Assembly (NCBI RefSeq): GCF_900167135.1 | Contig: NZ_FUWZ01000001.1 | Coordinates: 2,218,336 to 2,282,335 of the forward strand | Length of the DNA: 64,000 bases | Source: Chitinophaga eiseniae | GTDB lineage: Bacteria; Bacteroidota; Bacteroidia; Chitinophagales; Chitinophagaceae | Direction of reading: 5' to 3' | Shown: positions 39,201 to 46,380 of the stretch, one piece after another | Layout of the letters: every line of letters begins with the position of its first letter | How positions within the stretch are numbered: position 1 is the stretch's first letter | Program-made: the position numbers and the translations under genes | Notes under the pieces: generated by a model | Database searches by the model: none | Seen by the model: only the letters and a program-made list of their open reading frames with translations | What the model was told of the DNA's origin: nothing

Positions 39201-39694
39201 TTCCGGTCACCCCGGAAATCGTATACGGGTTCGGGTTATCCTCCGGGTATGACCGTTTTGATGTCAATATTTTCTTCCAGGGCCTGGCCCGTGAATCGTT
39301 CTGGATAGACGCCGAAGCTACCGCCCCCTTTATCAAAGACCAGCGTCAGCTGCTGAAAGTATGGGCCGATAACCACTGGAGCGAAGATAACCAGAACATC
39401 TACGCCCTGTGGCCCAGGTTGAGCACCAGCGTTATTGATAACAACAACCAGCCCAGTACCTGGTTTATGCGAAACGGCGCATTGCTGCGTATCAAGTCCG
39501 TAGAAATCGGGTACACGCTGCCAGCCAGGCTGATGAAGCGACTGCGGCTGGCCAATGCCAGGCTTTATGTGAACGGTACCAACCTGTTTACATTCAGCAA
39601 GTTTAACCTGTGGGACGTGGAAATGGGTGGTAATGGCCTGGGCTATCCCATTCAACGGATATTTAACGCAGGCGTGACCTGTTCATTTAAGTAA
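36230..39694 (+). CDS. SusC-family TonB-dependent transporter with N-terminal STN signalling domain
   Basis: A 1154-aa outer membrane transporter and receptor. The ATG at 36230 is preferred over the TTG at 36227; an AAGGAG stretch lies just upstream. After a signal peptide (SLLCFCMQTSATGFSQ) comes the STN domain (residues about 50-120, ITLSEKNASLKTVLKEI), which passes signals to FecR. Then come a carboxypeptidase-regulatory-like domain (VTGIVIGEDGTPLPGATV), the linker EEVVVVAHGKQKK, the plug (LAGKLAGIIAFQRSGEPG, then SIMKDATATSLYGSKGANGV) and the beta-barrel. It is clearly paralogous to the SusC at 46381, with shared stretches such as QRSGEPG and NARLYVNGTNLF-like endings. That paralogue lacks STN, so only this copy is wired to the sigma/anti-sigma pair. 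Its substrate is unknown. Confidence 0.96.
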   Translation: MKNVCMNLRGHFLTHPQCKTINRHLLRMKFAAFSLLCFCMQTSATGFSQTITLSEKNASLKTVLKEINRQTGYRFFYEDALLNNAGGISVDLRNTPLTDALKACLKDLPLTYAISKKRIVLTATAAAGRNSMAAATLLAIDVTGIVIGEDGTPLPGATVKLKGTAKGVTTDAIGHFSIQVPRTGVVLTVSFIGYEPLDVTVQAAGPMRIVLKRQQSKVEEVVVVAHGKQKKTEVVGAVTSIKPAELKIPSSNLTNALAGKLAGIIAFQRSGEPGFDNADFFVRGVTTFGYRKSPLILIDNIQASTTDLARLQVDDIASFSIMKDATATSLYGSKGANGVILITTKEGKEGSVNLSFRAETSMSRSTRNVQLADPVTYMELGNEAVLTRNPLGGLLYSKDKIENTRNGVDPVVFPATDWQQMLLRNAAINQRYNLSVNGGGRIARYYVSGAMNMDNGILKTDPKSNFNSNSKLKSYSIRSNVNVNLTPSTEMIVRISGSFDDYSGPIQGGEEIYKQIMQSNPVLFPAYYGPTEETKYVRHIMFGNAADGKYNNPYADLQKGYRQFNRSAINAQLALNQQLSFLTEGLSVRGLLNVQRNAYFSVSRAYKPFFYVAYNYDYVSKGYSLKAINQEAGQSEAPAGTEYLDYSEGDKTLSSDFYGELAVDYRRTFNKVHGLSGTLVGIAKNSLTGNAGNLQNSLPFRNLGLSGRATYLYDNRYAAEFNFGYNGSERFYKTHRFGFFPSAGIAYTISNEAYWERWKRVVSKLKVRATYGLVGNDAIGSPDDRFFYLSNVDMNSGKRGASFGTLKNYNLSGIDISRYANFDITWEKAAKTNIGFEAAFFDRLNLEVDVYTEKRSNILMPRSSIPTTMGLSAGLSANVGKASARGIDVAMDYTHQITHQWWAKAMANFTYATSRFEVYEEPSYPEKNKSHLGHSLSQQWGYIAERLFVDDLDAKNSPKQSFGVYGGGDIKYRDVNGDGQITEMDMCPIGFPVTPEIVYGFGLSSGYDRFDVNIFFQGLARESFWIDAEATAPFIKDQRQLLKVWADNHWSEDNQNIYALWPRLSTSVIDNNNQPSTWFMRNGALLRIKSVEIGYTLPARLMKRLRLANARLYVNGTNLFTFSKFNLWDVEMGGNGLGYPIQRIFNAGVTCSFK

Positions 39695-39715
39695 TTAACA
39701 GTGAAAAAAACGGTT

Positions 39716-41608
39716 ATGAAGATCATTAAGATAATGCTGCTGGGAATGCTGATCATTTGCAGCAGCGCCTGCACAAAATTCCTGGATATAGTACCGGATA
39801 ATGTGCCCACAGTGGACCAGGCGTTCCAGATGCGGGCCACCGCCAAAAAATACCTGTTTACCTGTTATTCTTACCTGCCATCGTTGGGCAGCGTCAGCGA
39901 TAACTATACTTTTCTGGGATCCCGCGAAATAGCGTCGCCATACCCCGGTTCGCAGGCGCCGGGCGTATCGGACGGTATTCTGCAGCTCTGTTACGACTAT
40001 CAGAATATCGTAAAGCCTATCGCCAACTATTGGGACGGCGATAATGGCGGGGTGGCCATGTTCATCGCTATGCGCACGTGTAATATCTTCCTGGAGAATA
40101 TCGGCAAAGTCCCGGATATACAGGAGGTGGAAAGGAAAAGATGGATAGCGGAGGTAAAGGTACTGAAGGCATATTACCATTTCCTGATGCTGCGTATGTA
40201 TGGCCCTATTCCCATGATGAAAACCAATATTCCTGTTTCCGCCGACGTGGAGGCCGTAAAGGTAAAACGTGATCCGGTAGAGGAGGTGGCAGCTTATATT
40301 GCGCAGCTGGCAGATGAAGCCATTCCGGATCTCCCGTCGGTCATCAATAATCAGCGGGAAGAGCTGGGACGCATCACAGCGCCCATTGCGCTGGCAATTA
40401 AGGCATATGCCCTGGTGCTGAATGCAAGCCCGCTTTTCAATGGTAATGCCGACTATGCAGGGTTACAGAATAAAGATGGCCAGGCCCTGGTAAACACCAC
40501 GTTCGATAAATCGAAATGGCAGGAGGCTGCCCTGGCTTGCCATGACGCTATTGCGGCAGCCAATAGCGCAGGCTTTCAGCTGTATTATTTCCAGAAGCCT
40601 TTCGACCTTAATAACATCAGCGACACTACGAAAAAATGTATGGACATCCGGTGCGCTATCACGGAGGATTGGAACCAGGAATGTATCTGGGGCTTCGCGC
40701 ATTCTACCACTACAGAGCTCCAGCGGGAGTGCGCTCCCCGGAACGACGTATATTCCTATACCTATTCCTTGTGGGCGGCGAACATGAACGCCTGTGAAAT
40801 ATTTTATACGGCGAACGGTGTGCCTATTGAAGAGGACCTTCACTGGGACTACGCCAACAGGTATACGAAACTGGTGACCGTGCCTGCCACGATGCGCAGC
40901 ATTTTAAAACCGAACTACACCACGTCATATTTCAATATGAACAGGGAGTATCGTTTTTATGCGGACCTGGCTTTTGACGGATCATCTTATTTTATCAAAC
41001 AAAGACCGAATGAAGACAACCTGCTGTACATAAATACCATGTGGGGGTCTTCTTCCGCCAATTCACTGTCAAGGTATTCCTTTACCGGCTACTGGCCTAA
41101 AAAGCTGGTTAGCTGGAAAACATCCGGCGACGGTGGTTCCTATACCGCGGATGCCTATCTGTGGCCGGCCATCCGTTTGAGCGCACTGTATCTCATGTAC
41201 GCGGAGGCGTTGAATGAGTCAGAAGGTCCTTCGGCCAGGGCGTATCAATACATTGACGAGGTACGCCGCCGCGCAGGCCTGGACGGTGTGGTGCAGTCAT
41301 GGGCGGCCCATTCCCGGAACGCTGCCAAACCTTCTACTGTGGAAGGACTGAGAAGCATCATCCAGCAGGAAACGATGATTGAATTCATATTCGAAGGAGA
41401 GAACTACTGGAATATGCGCCGGTGGAAGCGGCTAGACCTGATGAACAGGCCTGTCACAGGTTGGGACGTCACCCAGCGTACGCCCGCTACCTTTTACAAA
41501 GTGAGGTCCATCTATCAACCACGGAATACTTATAAGGATTTCCTGGCGCCTATCCGGCAATACAATCTTTATGTGAATCCTAATCTGGTGCAGAACCCAT
41601 TATGGTAG
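39716..41608 (+). CDS. SusD/RagB family lipoprotein
   Basis: A 630-aa surface lipoprotein partnering the preceding SusC. The ATG at 39716 was chosen over the in-frame GTG at 39701 because it starts directly with the signal peptide (MKIIKIMLLGMLIICSSAC, Cys19 lipidated) and because the first susD of the window has the same GTG-containing spacer before its ATG. SusD features include CTKFLDIVPDNVPTVDQAF after the lipobox, KAYYHFLMLRMYGPIP near residue 150 and the C-terminal FEGENYWNMRRWKR. It is similar in length and pattern to the SusD at 49548, the paralogue in the second locus. The glycan bound is unknown. Confidence 0.95.
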   Translation: MKIIKIMLLGMLIICSSACTKFLDIVPDNVPTVDQAFQMRATAKKYLFTCYSYLPSLGSVSDNYTFLGSREIASPYPGSQAPGVSDGILQLCYDYQNIVKPIANYWDGDNGGVAMFIAMRTCNIFLENIGKVPDIQEVERKRWIAEVKVLKAYYHFLMLRMYGPIPMMKTNIPVSADVEAVKVKRDPVEEVAAYIAQLADEAIPDLPSVINNQREELGRITAPIALAIKAYALVLNASPLFNGNADYAGLQNKDGQALVNTTFDKSKWQEAALACHDAIAAANSAGFQLYYFQKPFDLNNISDTTKKCMDIRCAITEDWNQECIWGFAHSTTTELQRECAPRNDVYSYTYSLWAANMNACEIFYTANGVPIEEDLHWDYANRYTKLVTVPATMRSILKPNYTTSYFNMNREYRFYADLAFDGSSYFIKQRPNEDNLLYINTMWGSSSANSLSRYSFTGYWPKKLVSWKTSGDGGSYTADAYLWPAIRLSALYLMYAEALNESEGPSARAYQYIDEVRRRAGLDGVVQSWAAHSRNAAKPSTVEGLRSIIQQETMIEFIFEGENYWNMRRWKRLDLMNRPVTGWDVTQRTPATFYKVRSIYQPRNTYKDFLAPIRQYNLYVNPNLVQNPLW

Positions 41609-41649
41609 GAGGTATCTGCACAGCGCTGTTATCCATCAAAATAAAAAAA

Positions 41650-42840
41650 ATGAAAAAACATTTATTGTTATATATACTGGTCCTGGCGATTGTTTACTCC
41701 TGCCAGAAACAAACGGGCACCAATATGGAGCCGATTTATAAAAGTGACCGGAAGCCGCCGGTGGTCACCCATGTGCGGGTAAATAATTTTCCGGGCGGCG
41801 CTTTCATCGTATATGATATCCCGGCAGACCCGGAAATACTATACGTGCAGGCGGATTATAAGATCAACCCAAAAACAGGGCAACAGGTAAAAGCATCTTA
41901 TTATACAGATACCTTAAAAGTAACGGGCTTTGAAAAGGCCGGAGATTACCAGGTAACGTTGCATGCCGTGAGCCGCAGCGAAGTAAAATCGGACCCTGTA
42001 GAAGTGACGGTCCATCCGCAAACGCCGCCTTACCTGGATGTGAAGTCTTCCCTGCAGATCGTGGGCGATTTTGGCGGGGCCAATATCTCTTTCCGGAACG
42101 TTAGCGGCAGCGACATCGCCGTGGTGGCGCTGGTAGATACGATCGGTAAGGCCGAATACATTTATACGAACTATACGAAGGATACCTCCGGAAATTTCTC
42201 GGTGAGAGGTTTTTCCGCAAAAGAACGGAAGTTCGGCGCTTTTGTGCGGGACCGGTGGGGAAACGTATCTGATACTGTTTGGACGAAAGTGACCTCGATG
42301 ACAGAAACAGAGCTCGACCGGACGAAGATGAAGGCGCTGGTACTGCCGGGGGATCAGACGGCGTGCTGCGGTTCCGATCTTAACGTGCCGCTCACCAATC
42401 CGTATAAATCAGGCGACTACGCCTTTTATGGTGTCACCAACCCCAATGATTCCGTTCCTGCGCGGGTGACCATCGATTTCGGCCACCCGGTGGTGCTCAG
42501 CCGTTTCAGATACTGGATGCGGCAGAACGGTGGCGCGGAGTTCAGGAACGGCACCCTGCGTTTCTTTAAAGTGTACGGCAGCATGAACCCCAATCCCAAC
42601 GGGGCGCTCGACGGCTCCTGGACGCAGGTGGGTGGTGTGTACGAGCTGGTAAAGCCCTCTGGTCTTCCCTACGGGCAGTTAAACAGCGCCGACTATGAGG
42701 TGGTAAACAACGGATCGGAGTTTATTTTCCCCTTGCCGGCCGTTACGATGCGCTACTTCCGGCTTGTCATCCTGCAAAATTATTCCGGCGGCGGTGGCGT
42801 GGAAATATCTTCCCTCCGGTTTATGGGCGACTATCAATAA
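41650..42840 (+). CDS. Surface lipoprotein of the DUF4959/DUF5126/DUF5000 type
   Basis: A 396-aa lipoprotein typical of Bacteroidota utilisation loci, probably a surface glycan-binding protein. The ATG at 41650 gives a lipoprotein signal peptide with Cys18 (LAIVYSC); the upstream frame from 41602 overlaps susD and is not used. Three parts are visible: an N-terminal Fn3-like DUF4959 region (PPVVTHVRVNNFPGGAFIVY), a middle DUF5126-like region (GDFGGANISFRNVSG, then GAFVRDRWGNVSDTVW) and a C-terminal discoidin-like DUF5000 region (ARVTIDFGHPVVLSRFRYW, then MRYFRLVILQNYSGG). The gene at 51502 is its counterpart in the second locus. Family names are from recall of Bacteroidota annotation, and function is inferred. 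Confidence 0.85.
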   Translation: MKKHLLLYILVLAIVYSCQKQTGTNMEPIYKSDRKPPVVTHVRVNNFPGGAFIVYDIPADPEILYVQADYKINPKTGQQVKASYYTDTLKVTGFEKAGDYQVTLHAVSRSEVKSDPVEVTVHPQTPPYLDVKSSLQIVGDFGGANISFRNVSGSDIAVVALVDTIGKAEYIYTNYTKDTSGNFSVRGFSAKERKFGAFVRDRWGNVSDTVWTKVTSMTETELDRTKMKALVLPGDQTACCGSDLNVPLTNPYKSGDYAFYGVTNPNDSVPARVTIDFGHPVVLSRFRYWMRQNGGAEFRNGTLRFFKVYGSMNPNPNGALDGSWTQVGGVYELVKPSGLPYGQLNSADYEVVNNGSEFIFPLPAVTMRYFRLVILQNYSGGGGVEISSLRFMGDYQ

Positions 42841-42871
42841 TCATTTCCGGTAGCATTTAAAAAAGACTATT

Positions 42872-43945
42872 ATGAAGTATATCATTTATACCCTGTTGTT
42901 GGTGGCCACGGGATGGACTGCATGCACGAAGATGGACCACGAGTACGCCCCTTACCTGTCAAACGGCGAGATCTTCTATACCGGTGTGCCCACCCGCCTG
43001 GAAGTTCATCCCGGGAGGGGCAGAGTGGAACTGCAGTTCACCCGCCCGAAAGACCCCAACGTCACCCGGTTTGTTATTTACTGGAGCAACCGCAGCAAAC
43101 ACCTGGAAATACCGGCGACGGACGTCATGGTCCAAAAAGTGATCATACCGGACCTCCGGGAAGGGGAATATGTTTTTGAAATGGTGGCTTATGACAAGGC
43201 TGGTAACCCGTCGGCCCGGGGAGCGGCCATTGTCAGCGGTTCCAGCCTGGGCCAGGCATATGAAGGCAACCTGCAGGCGAGACGGGTGACTGTAGCCAAC
43301 AGCCAGTCGGGCATTCTGCTGGATTTCACCTCGGTAGACACCGTATGCCGGTATACGACGCTAGGTTATACTACATTGCCGGGAGCAGCGGGAACGATGA
43401 TGTACAGCAACCGCGACGCATTCCGGGATACCCTGAAGGACGCATCCTTACAGCTTTCCGTCATAAAGCTGAAAACAGCCTATGTGCCGCCTTCCGGCAT
43501 CGATACTTTTTATGCCCGGCAGGAGCTTGCGGTGAACCTGCTGGCCGGTAAGTATGTTTGTACCGGTCAGATGACCGACAATACCACCGCTTCGCTGACA
43601 GGGCCCTACCCGTGGAACGTGACGCTGCGGCCGGTGACGGCCACCCAGCTGGAATTAGTAGACGATGACCAGACAAACGATGTGTATCATAAGATCCTGA
43701 GTGACGGCAACGGTTCCTACTATGGATCGTTCGGGGTGGTGTTTAACCTCGACAATCACTACCGGGTGATAAGTGTCGTTAATAAATACGGGCAGCCCTC
43801 GTCGAACGGACGATCGGCGGAGCTGGACCCGTCGGGCGTCAATACATTTGATCCGGTGACGCGAATATTACGGGTGAAATATTGGATGAACCAACCGGGG
43901 AGTACACATCGCACCTCGTTTGACGAGACGTTTACCATGAAGTAG
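42872..43945 (+). CDS. DUF4998-containing surface lipoprotein
   Basis: A 357-aa lipoprotein with Cys18 (TGWTAC) after a short signal peptide. The N-terminal half matches the DUF4998 style seen after SusD genes (GEIFYTGVPTRLEVHPGRGRVELQF, then VTRFVIYWSN, then LREGEYVFEMVAYDKAGNPS). The C-terminal 130 residues form a beta-rich domain (GKYVCTGQMTDNT, then NVTLRPVTATQLELVDDD, then GVVFNLDNHYRVISV) like those in other locus-encoded binding lipoproteins. It ends the first SusCD operon, 32 bases after the preceding gene and before a good terminator. The paralogue at 52698 shares the N-terminal half but ends in a discoidin-like domain instead. Role: probably binding of the target glycan at the cell surface. 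Confidence 0.82.
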   Translation: MKYIIYTLLLVATGWTACTKMDHEYAPYLSNGEIFYTGVPTRLEVHPGRGRVELQFTRPKDPNVTRFVIYWSNRSKHLEIPATDVMVQKVIIPDLREGEYVFEMVAYDKAGNPSARGAAIVSGSSLGQAYEGNLQARRVTVANSQSGILLDFTSVDTVCRYTTLGYTTLPGAAGTMMYSNRDAFRDTLKDASLQLSVIKLKTAYVPPSGIDTFYARQELAVNLLAGKYVCTGQMTDNTTASLTGPYPWNVTLRPVTATQLELVDDDQTNDVYHKILSDGNGSYYGSFGVVFNLDNHYRVISVVNKYGQPSSNGRSAELDPSGVNTFDPVTRILRVKYWMNQPGSTHRTSFDETFTMK

Positions 43946-43976
43946 GCAATTTGCCGGATTGTTGGATACTATAAAG

Positions 43977-44000
43977 CCGCATAAACGGAGGTTTATGCGG
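43977..44000 (+). terminator. Terminator of the first central SusCD operon
   Basis: A perfect 10-bp stem (CCGCATAAAC/GTTTATGCGG) with a GGAG loop, followed by TTTATCTTTTT, 31 bases after the DUF4998 gene stop. It is a good intrinsic terminator that separates this operon from the NamZ-like gene. Confidence 0.85.
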
Positions 44001-44029
44001 TTTATCTTTTTAGGGAATTTTACTTTTGC

Positions 44030-44045
44030 TGTAGTACATTGCTAC
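44030..44045. promoter_or_regulatory. Weak candidate GntR site before the NamZ-like gene
   Basis: The sequence TGTAGTACATTGCTAC is an imperfect palindrome (GTAG/CTAC ends) 22 bases before the NamZ start. It resembles the TGTAGnAACATAAT form of the motif near the GntR gene. Base similarity only. Confidence 0.25.
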
Positions 44046-44067
44046 CTGTATATAATTTACATGACCC

Positions 44068-45252
44068 ATGCATCAGCTGTTGCCCGGTATCGATATATTA
44101 TTGGCGCACCCGCCTGTTTGGAAGGACCAGCGGATTGGCCTGGTTACTAACCATGCCGCCTGTACGATAAATTTTAAACCTGTCCGGCAGGCCTTGATGG
44201 AGGCGGGATTTAAGATCCGCCGATTATTTTCTCCGGAGCACGGACTGGACACCACCGGCGTCGACGGCGCCGAAATGCATGACGGCATAGATCCGTTAAC
44301 CGGTCTTCCGGTGACGAGTTTGTACGGTAGCAAGTTGGCGCCTGATCAACAAGATCTCGCCGACATTGACCTGCTGTTGTTTGACATTCCAGACATCGGC
44401 TGCCGTTTCTATACCTATCTGTGGACGATGACCCATGTAATGGAAGCCTGCGCGTTGCATAACAAACCCCTCGTGATCGCCGACCGGCCCAATTCTTTGT
44501 CCGGCAACATGGCGCTGGCAGAAGGGCCGATGCTGGACGAGCGCCGCTGCAGCAGCTTTATCGGACGGTGGAATATCCCGGTCAGACATAGCTGCACGCT
44601 GGGTGAACTGGCGCTTTATTTTAAATCGGCAGGCAGCAGTAACATCTTACAGACAAACCCGCTTGCGCTGGAGATCATTCGTTGCCAGCACTGGCAACGG
44701 ACAATGTTCCACCCGCAATGGAGCCAGTCATTTGTACCGACATCGCCGGCCATACCTTGTTTTGAAGCGGCGTTATTGTATCCGGGGCTGGGCCTGCTGG
44801 AGGCGACCAACATCAGCGAAGGGAGAGGAACGGCCATCCCTTTCCGCGTAGCCGGCGCTCCCTGGATGGATGGCGCAGGTATCGCCCAGCGCCTGAATGC
44901 GTTGCATGTTGATGGCGTAGTGGCGCGCCCTGTCAGTTTCAAACCCACCGAAGGAAAATATGCCGGGCAAAACTGCCAGGGTATCATGTTTCATGTAGAT
45001 GATCCTGCGGGGTTCAGACCTGTAACGTACGGGTGGTGGCTGATGCGCCTCCTCAGAGAACATCATCCCGGACATTTTGCCTGGGCTTCGTATCCCACGT
45101 ATGTTAATCATAGCGGCGCGCGGCATCTTGACCTGTTGACCGGACTACCAGGTGCTGAGTCAATCATCGGCGGCCCGGAAGACGACACCGATCGTTATAC
45201 CGATACCGGAGATTGGGAGGAGAGGGTAGCGCCGTATTTATTGTACAGATAA
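44068..45252 (+). CDS. namZ: DUF1343 protein, NamZ-like exo-beta-N-acetylmuramidase (GH171)
   Basis: A 394-aa protein of the DUF1343 family, whose characterised members (NamZ) release N-acetylmuramic acid from the non-reducing ends of peptidoglycan fragments. Family landmarks are all present: RIGLVTNHA (residues 22-30), LFSPEHGLD (53-61), TSLYGSKL, DLLLFDIPDIGCRFYTYLW (about 100-118), VIADRPNSLSG, and NISEGRGTAIPFRVAGAPW near 250-270. No signal peptide is seen with the chosen ATG (MHQLLPGIDILLAHPP), whereas some relatives are exported; this copy may be cytosolic. It lies between two SusCD operons, with its own short upstream region, and converges with a GntR regulator gene. This suggests that the surrounding loci use a muramic-acid-containing substrate, though that is inference. 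Confidence 0.9.
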   Translation: MHQLLPGIDILLAHPPVWKDQRIGLVTNHAACTINFKPVRQALMEAGFKIRRLFSPEHGLDTTGVDGAEMHDGIDPLTGLPVTSLYGSKLAPDQQDLADIDLLLFDIPDIGCRFYTYLWTMTHVMEACALHNKPLVIADRPNSLSGNMALAEGPMLDERRCSSFIGRWNIPVRHSCTLGELALYFKSAGSSNILQTNPLALEIIRCQHWQRTMFHPQWSQSFVPTSPAIPCFEAALLYPGLGLLEATNISEGRGTAIPFRVAGAPWMDGAGIAQRLNALHVDGVVARPVSFKPTEGKYAGQNCQGIMFHVDDPAGFRPVTYGWWLMRLLREHHPGHFAWASYPTYVNHSGARHLDLLTGLPGAESIIGGPEDDTDRYTDTGDWEERVAPYLLYR

Positions 45253-45309
45253 ACTGATCTTGAAAGCCAATGACTTCGAAAGGATAGTGGAAGTTATGTA
45301 ACCGGACAG

Positions 45310-45349
45310 CTCTTTTTATTGTTATAATGTAGTAACATAATAAAAAGAG
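45310..45349. terminator. Bidirectional terminator between NamZ-like and GntR genes
   Basis: A long inverted repeat (CTCTTTTTATTGTTA against TAACATAATAAAAAGAG, with a 2-nt bulge) lies between the two convergent stop codons. The T-rich and A-rich arms allow termination in both directions. Confidence 0.75.
45328..45342 (-). promoter_or_regulatory. Third copy of the GntR-region motif, inside the terminator
   Basis: On the minus strand this reads TATTATGTTACTACA, close to the TAATTATGTTCCTACA next to the GntR start. It may be a genuine regulator site or a chance effect of the AT-rich hairpin. Confidence 0.3.
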
Positions 45350-45380
45350 TTGATGCCAAATTACTTTTTTGGAGAGCGGA

Positions 45381-46115
45381 TCAAGGCGTACGCCTGCTTT
45401 CAACCGTATAAACAAAACTTTCCGCTTTATAGTAGCCGAGATTGTATTCCATGGGACGTTCGGCCTGGTCGTAGACAAATCTTTTCCGGAAGAGGATAGC
45501 GCTGCCCAGGTCGATCTCCAGTTTGGAGGCGATTATTTTATCGGCGGTCCTGGAGCTGATTTCTTCTTTTGACAGGGTGGCTACGAAGTAGTGTTCCTGC
45601 TCCAGCATTTCGTACAGGGGCTTCTTGAAATCTTCATCACCCGTGAGACCTATTCTTGGGTGGAAATAAGAAATAAAATAGACGAAGGGTTCCTGCGTGT
45701 TACCGCGCAGGCGTTCGAGTTTCATAATTTTCCGGTCGGTCCGGATATCGAAGAAGGCTGCAATCTGTTCGTCAGGATAAACCCAGCTGATATGCAGTTC
45801 GTAATTTTTGATGGTGATGCCGCGTGCCAGCATTTCCTGCGTGAAACTCAGCCAGTTCATGGATTTGGAGCTCATCTTCGGTTGCGCCACTTTTGTTCCC
45901 AGCCGCTTTTTCCGTATCAGCAGTTCTTCATACACCAGTTTGTTGATCGCCTGCCGCAGTGTTGTCCGCGACACAGCCAGTTTTTTGGCCAGTTCCAGTT
46001 CGTTTGGCAATAATTTTCCCGCCTGGTATTCCGGTTGTTTAATCAATTCCCGTAACAGATTTTCCACCTGGATATGCAGGGGGACAGCACTTTGATGATC
46101 TATCTCAATTTTCAT
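45381..46115 (-). CDS. GntR/HutC-family transcriptional regulator with UTRA domain
   Basis: A 244-aa regulator. The N-terminal winged helix (residues about 8-75) has the GntR pattern VPLHIQVENLLRELI, then GKLLPNELELAKKLAVSRTTLRQAI, then the wing RKKRLGTKVA. The UTRA ligand-binding domain (about 95-240) follows, with the conserved KLERLRG, FVYFISYFHP and FRKRFVYDQAERPMEYNLGYY segments. Members of the group sense sugar phosphates or similar small ligands. The gene is divergent from the SusC at 46381 and convergent with the NamZ-like gene. Two copies of one 16-bp motif flank the shared promoter region, so it probably controls the second SusCD operon and itself. The effector might be a muramic acid or other amino-sugar derivative, by context only. 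Confidence 0.94.
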   Translation of the reverse strand: MKIEIDHQSAVPLHIQVENLLRELIKQPEYQAGKLLPNELELAKKLAVSRTTLRQAINKLVYEELLIRKKRLGTKVAQPKMSSKSMNWLSFTQEMLARGITIKNYELHISWVYPDEQIAAFFDIRTDRKIMKLERLRGNTQEPFVYFISYFHPRIGLTGDEDFKKPLYEMLEQEHYFVATLSKEEISSRTADKIIASKLEIDLGSAILFRKRFVYDQAERPMEYNLGYYKAESFVYTVESRRTP

Positions 46116-46120
46116 AAAAA

Positions 46121-46136
46121 TGTAGGAACATAATTA
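46121..46136 (-). promoter_or_regulatory. Candidate GntR operator next to the regulator gene
   Basis: On the minus strand it reads TAATTATGTTCCTACA, five bases upstream of the GntR start codon. It shares TAATTATGTnnnTACA exactly with the site at 46319-46334 in the opposite orientation. Its position would allow autorepression. Confidence 0.5.
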
Positions 46137-46318
46137 AGTATGCAAGTTAATATAATTAATCAATAATGGCCAGCCCTCGCGCTATACCCCTGAAAACCGC
46201 TGTGTAGGAAGATCTGAATGAAATAGTACGCTCTCTTTTTACCCCGTTTTGCCTCCTGAAAACATCCCGGGAGTAAATTTTTTTTCCCCGGATGCTTGCT
46301 TTTTTCAAACTTAATATG

Positions 46319-46334
46319 TAATTATGTATGTACA
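46319..46334 (+). promoter_or_regulatory. Candidate GntR operator before the second SusC gene
   Basis: Reads TAATTATGTATGTACA, 46 bases before the SusC start codon. It matches the site beside the GntR gene at all 13 fixed positions of TAATTATGTnnnTACA and is partly palindromic (TGTA at 46317, TACA at 46331). Confidence 0.5.
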
Positions 46335-46380
46335 ATTCAACCAACTCGCATTTACTTTATACTGTTAGTTAGTCTCTGTT

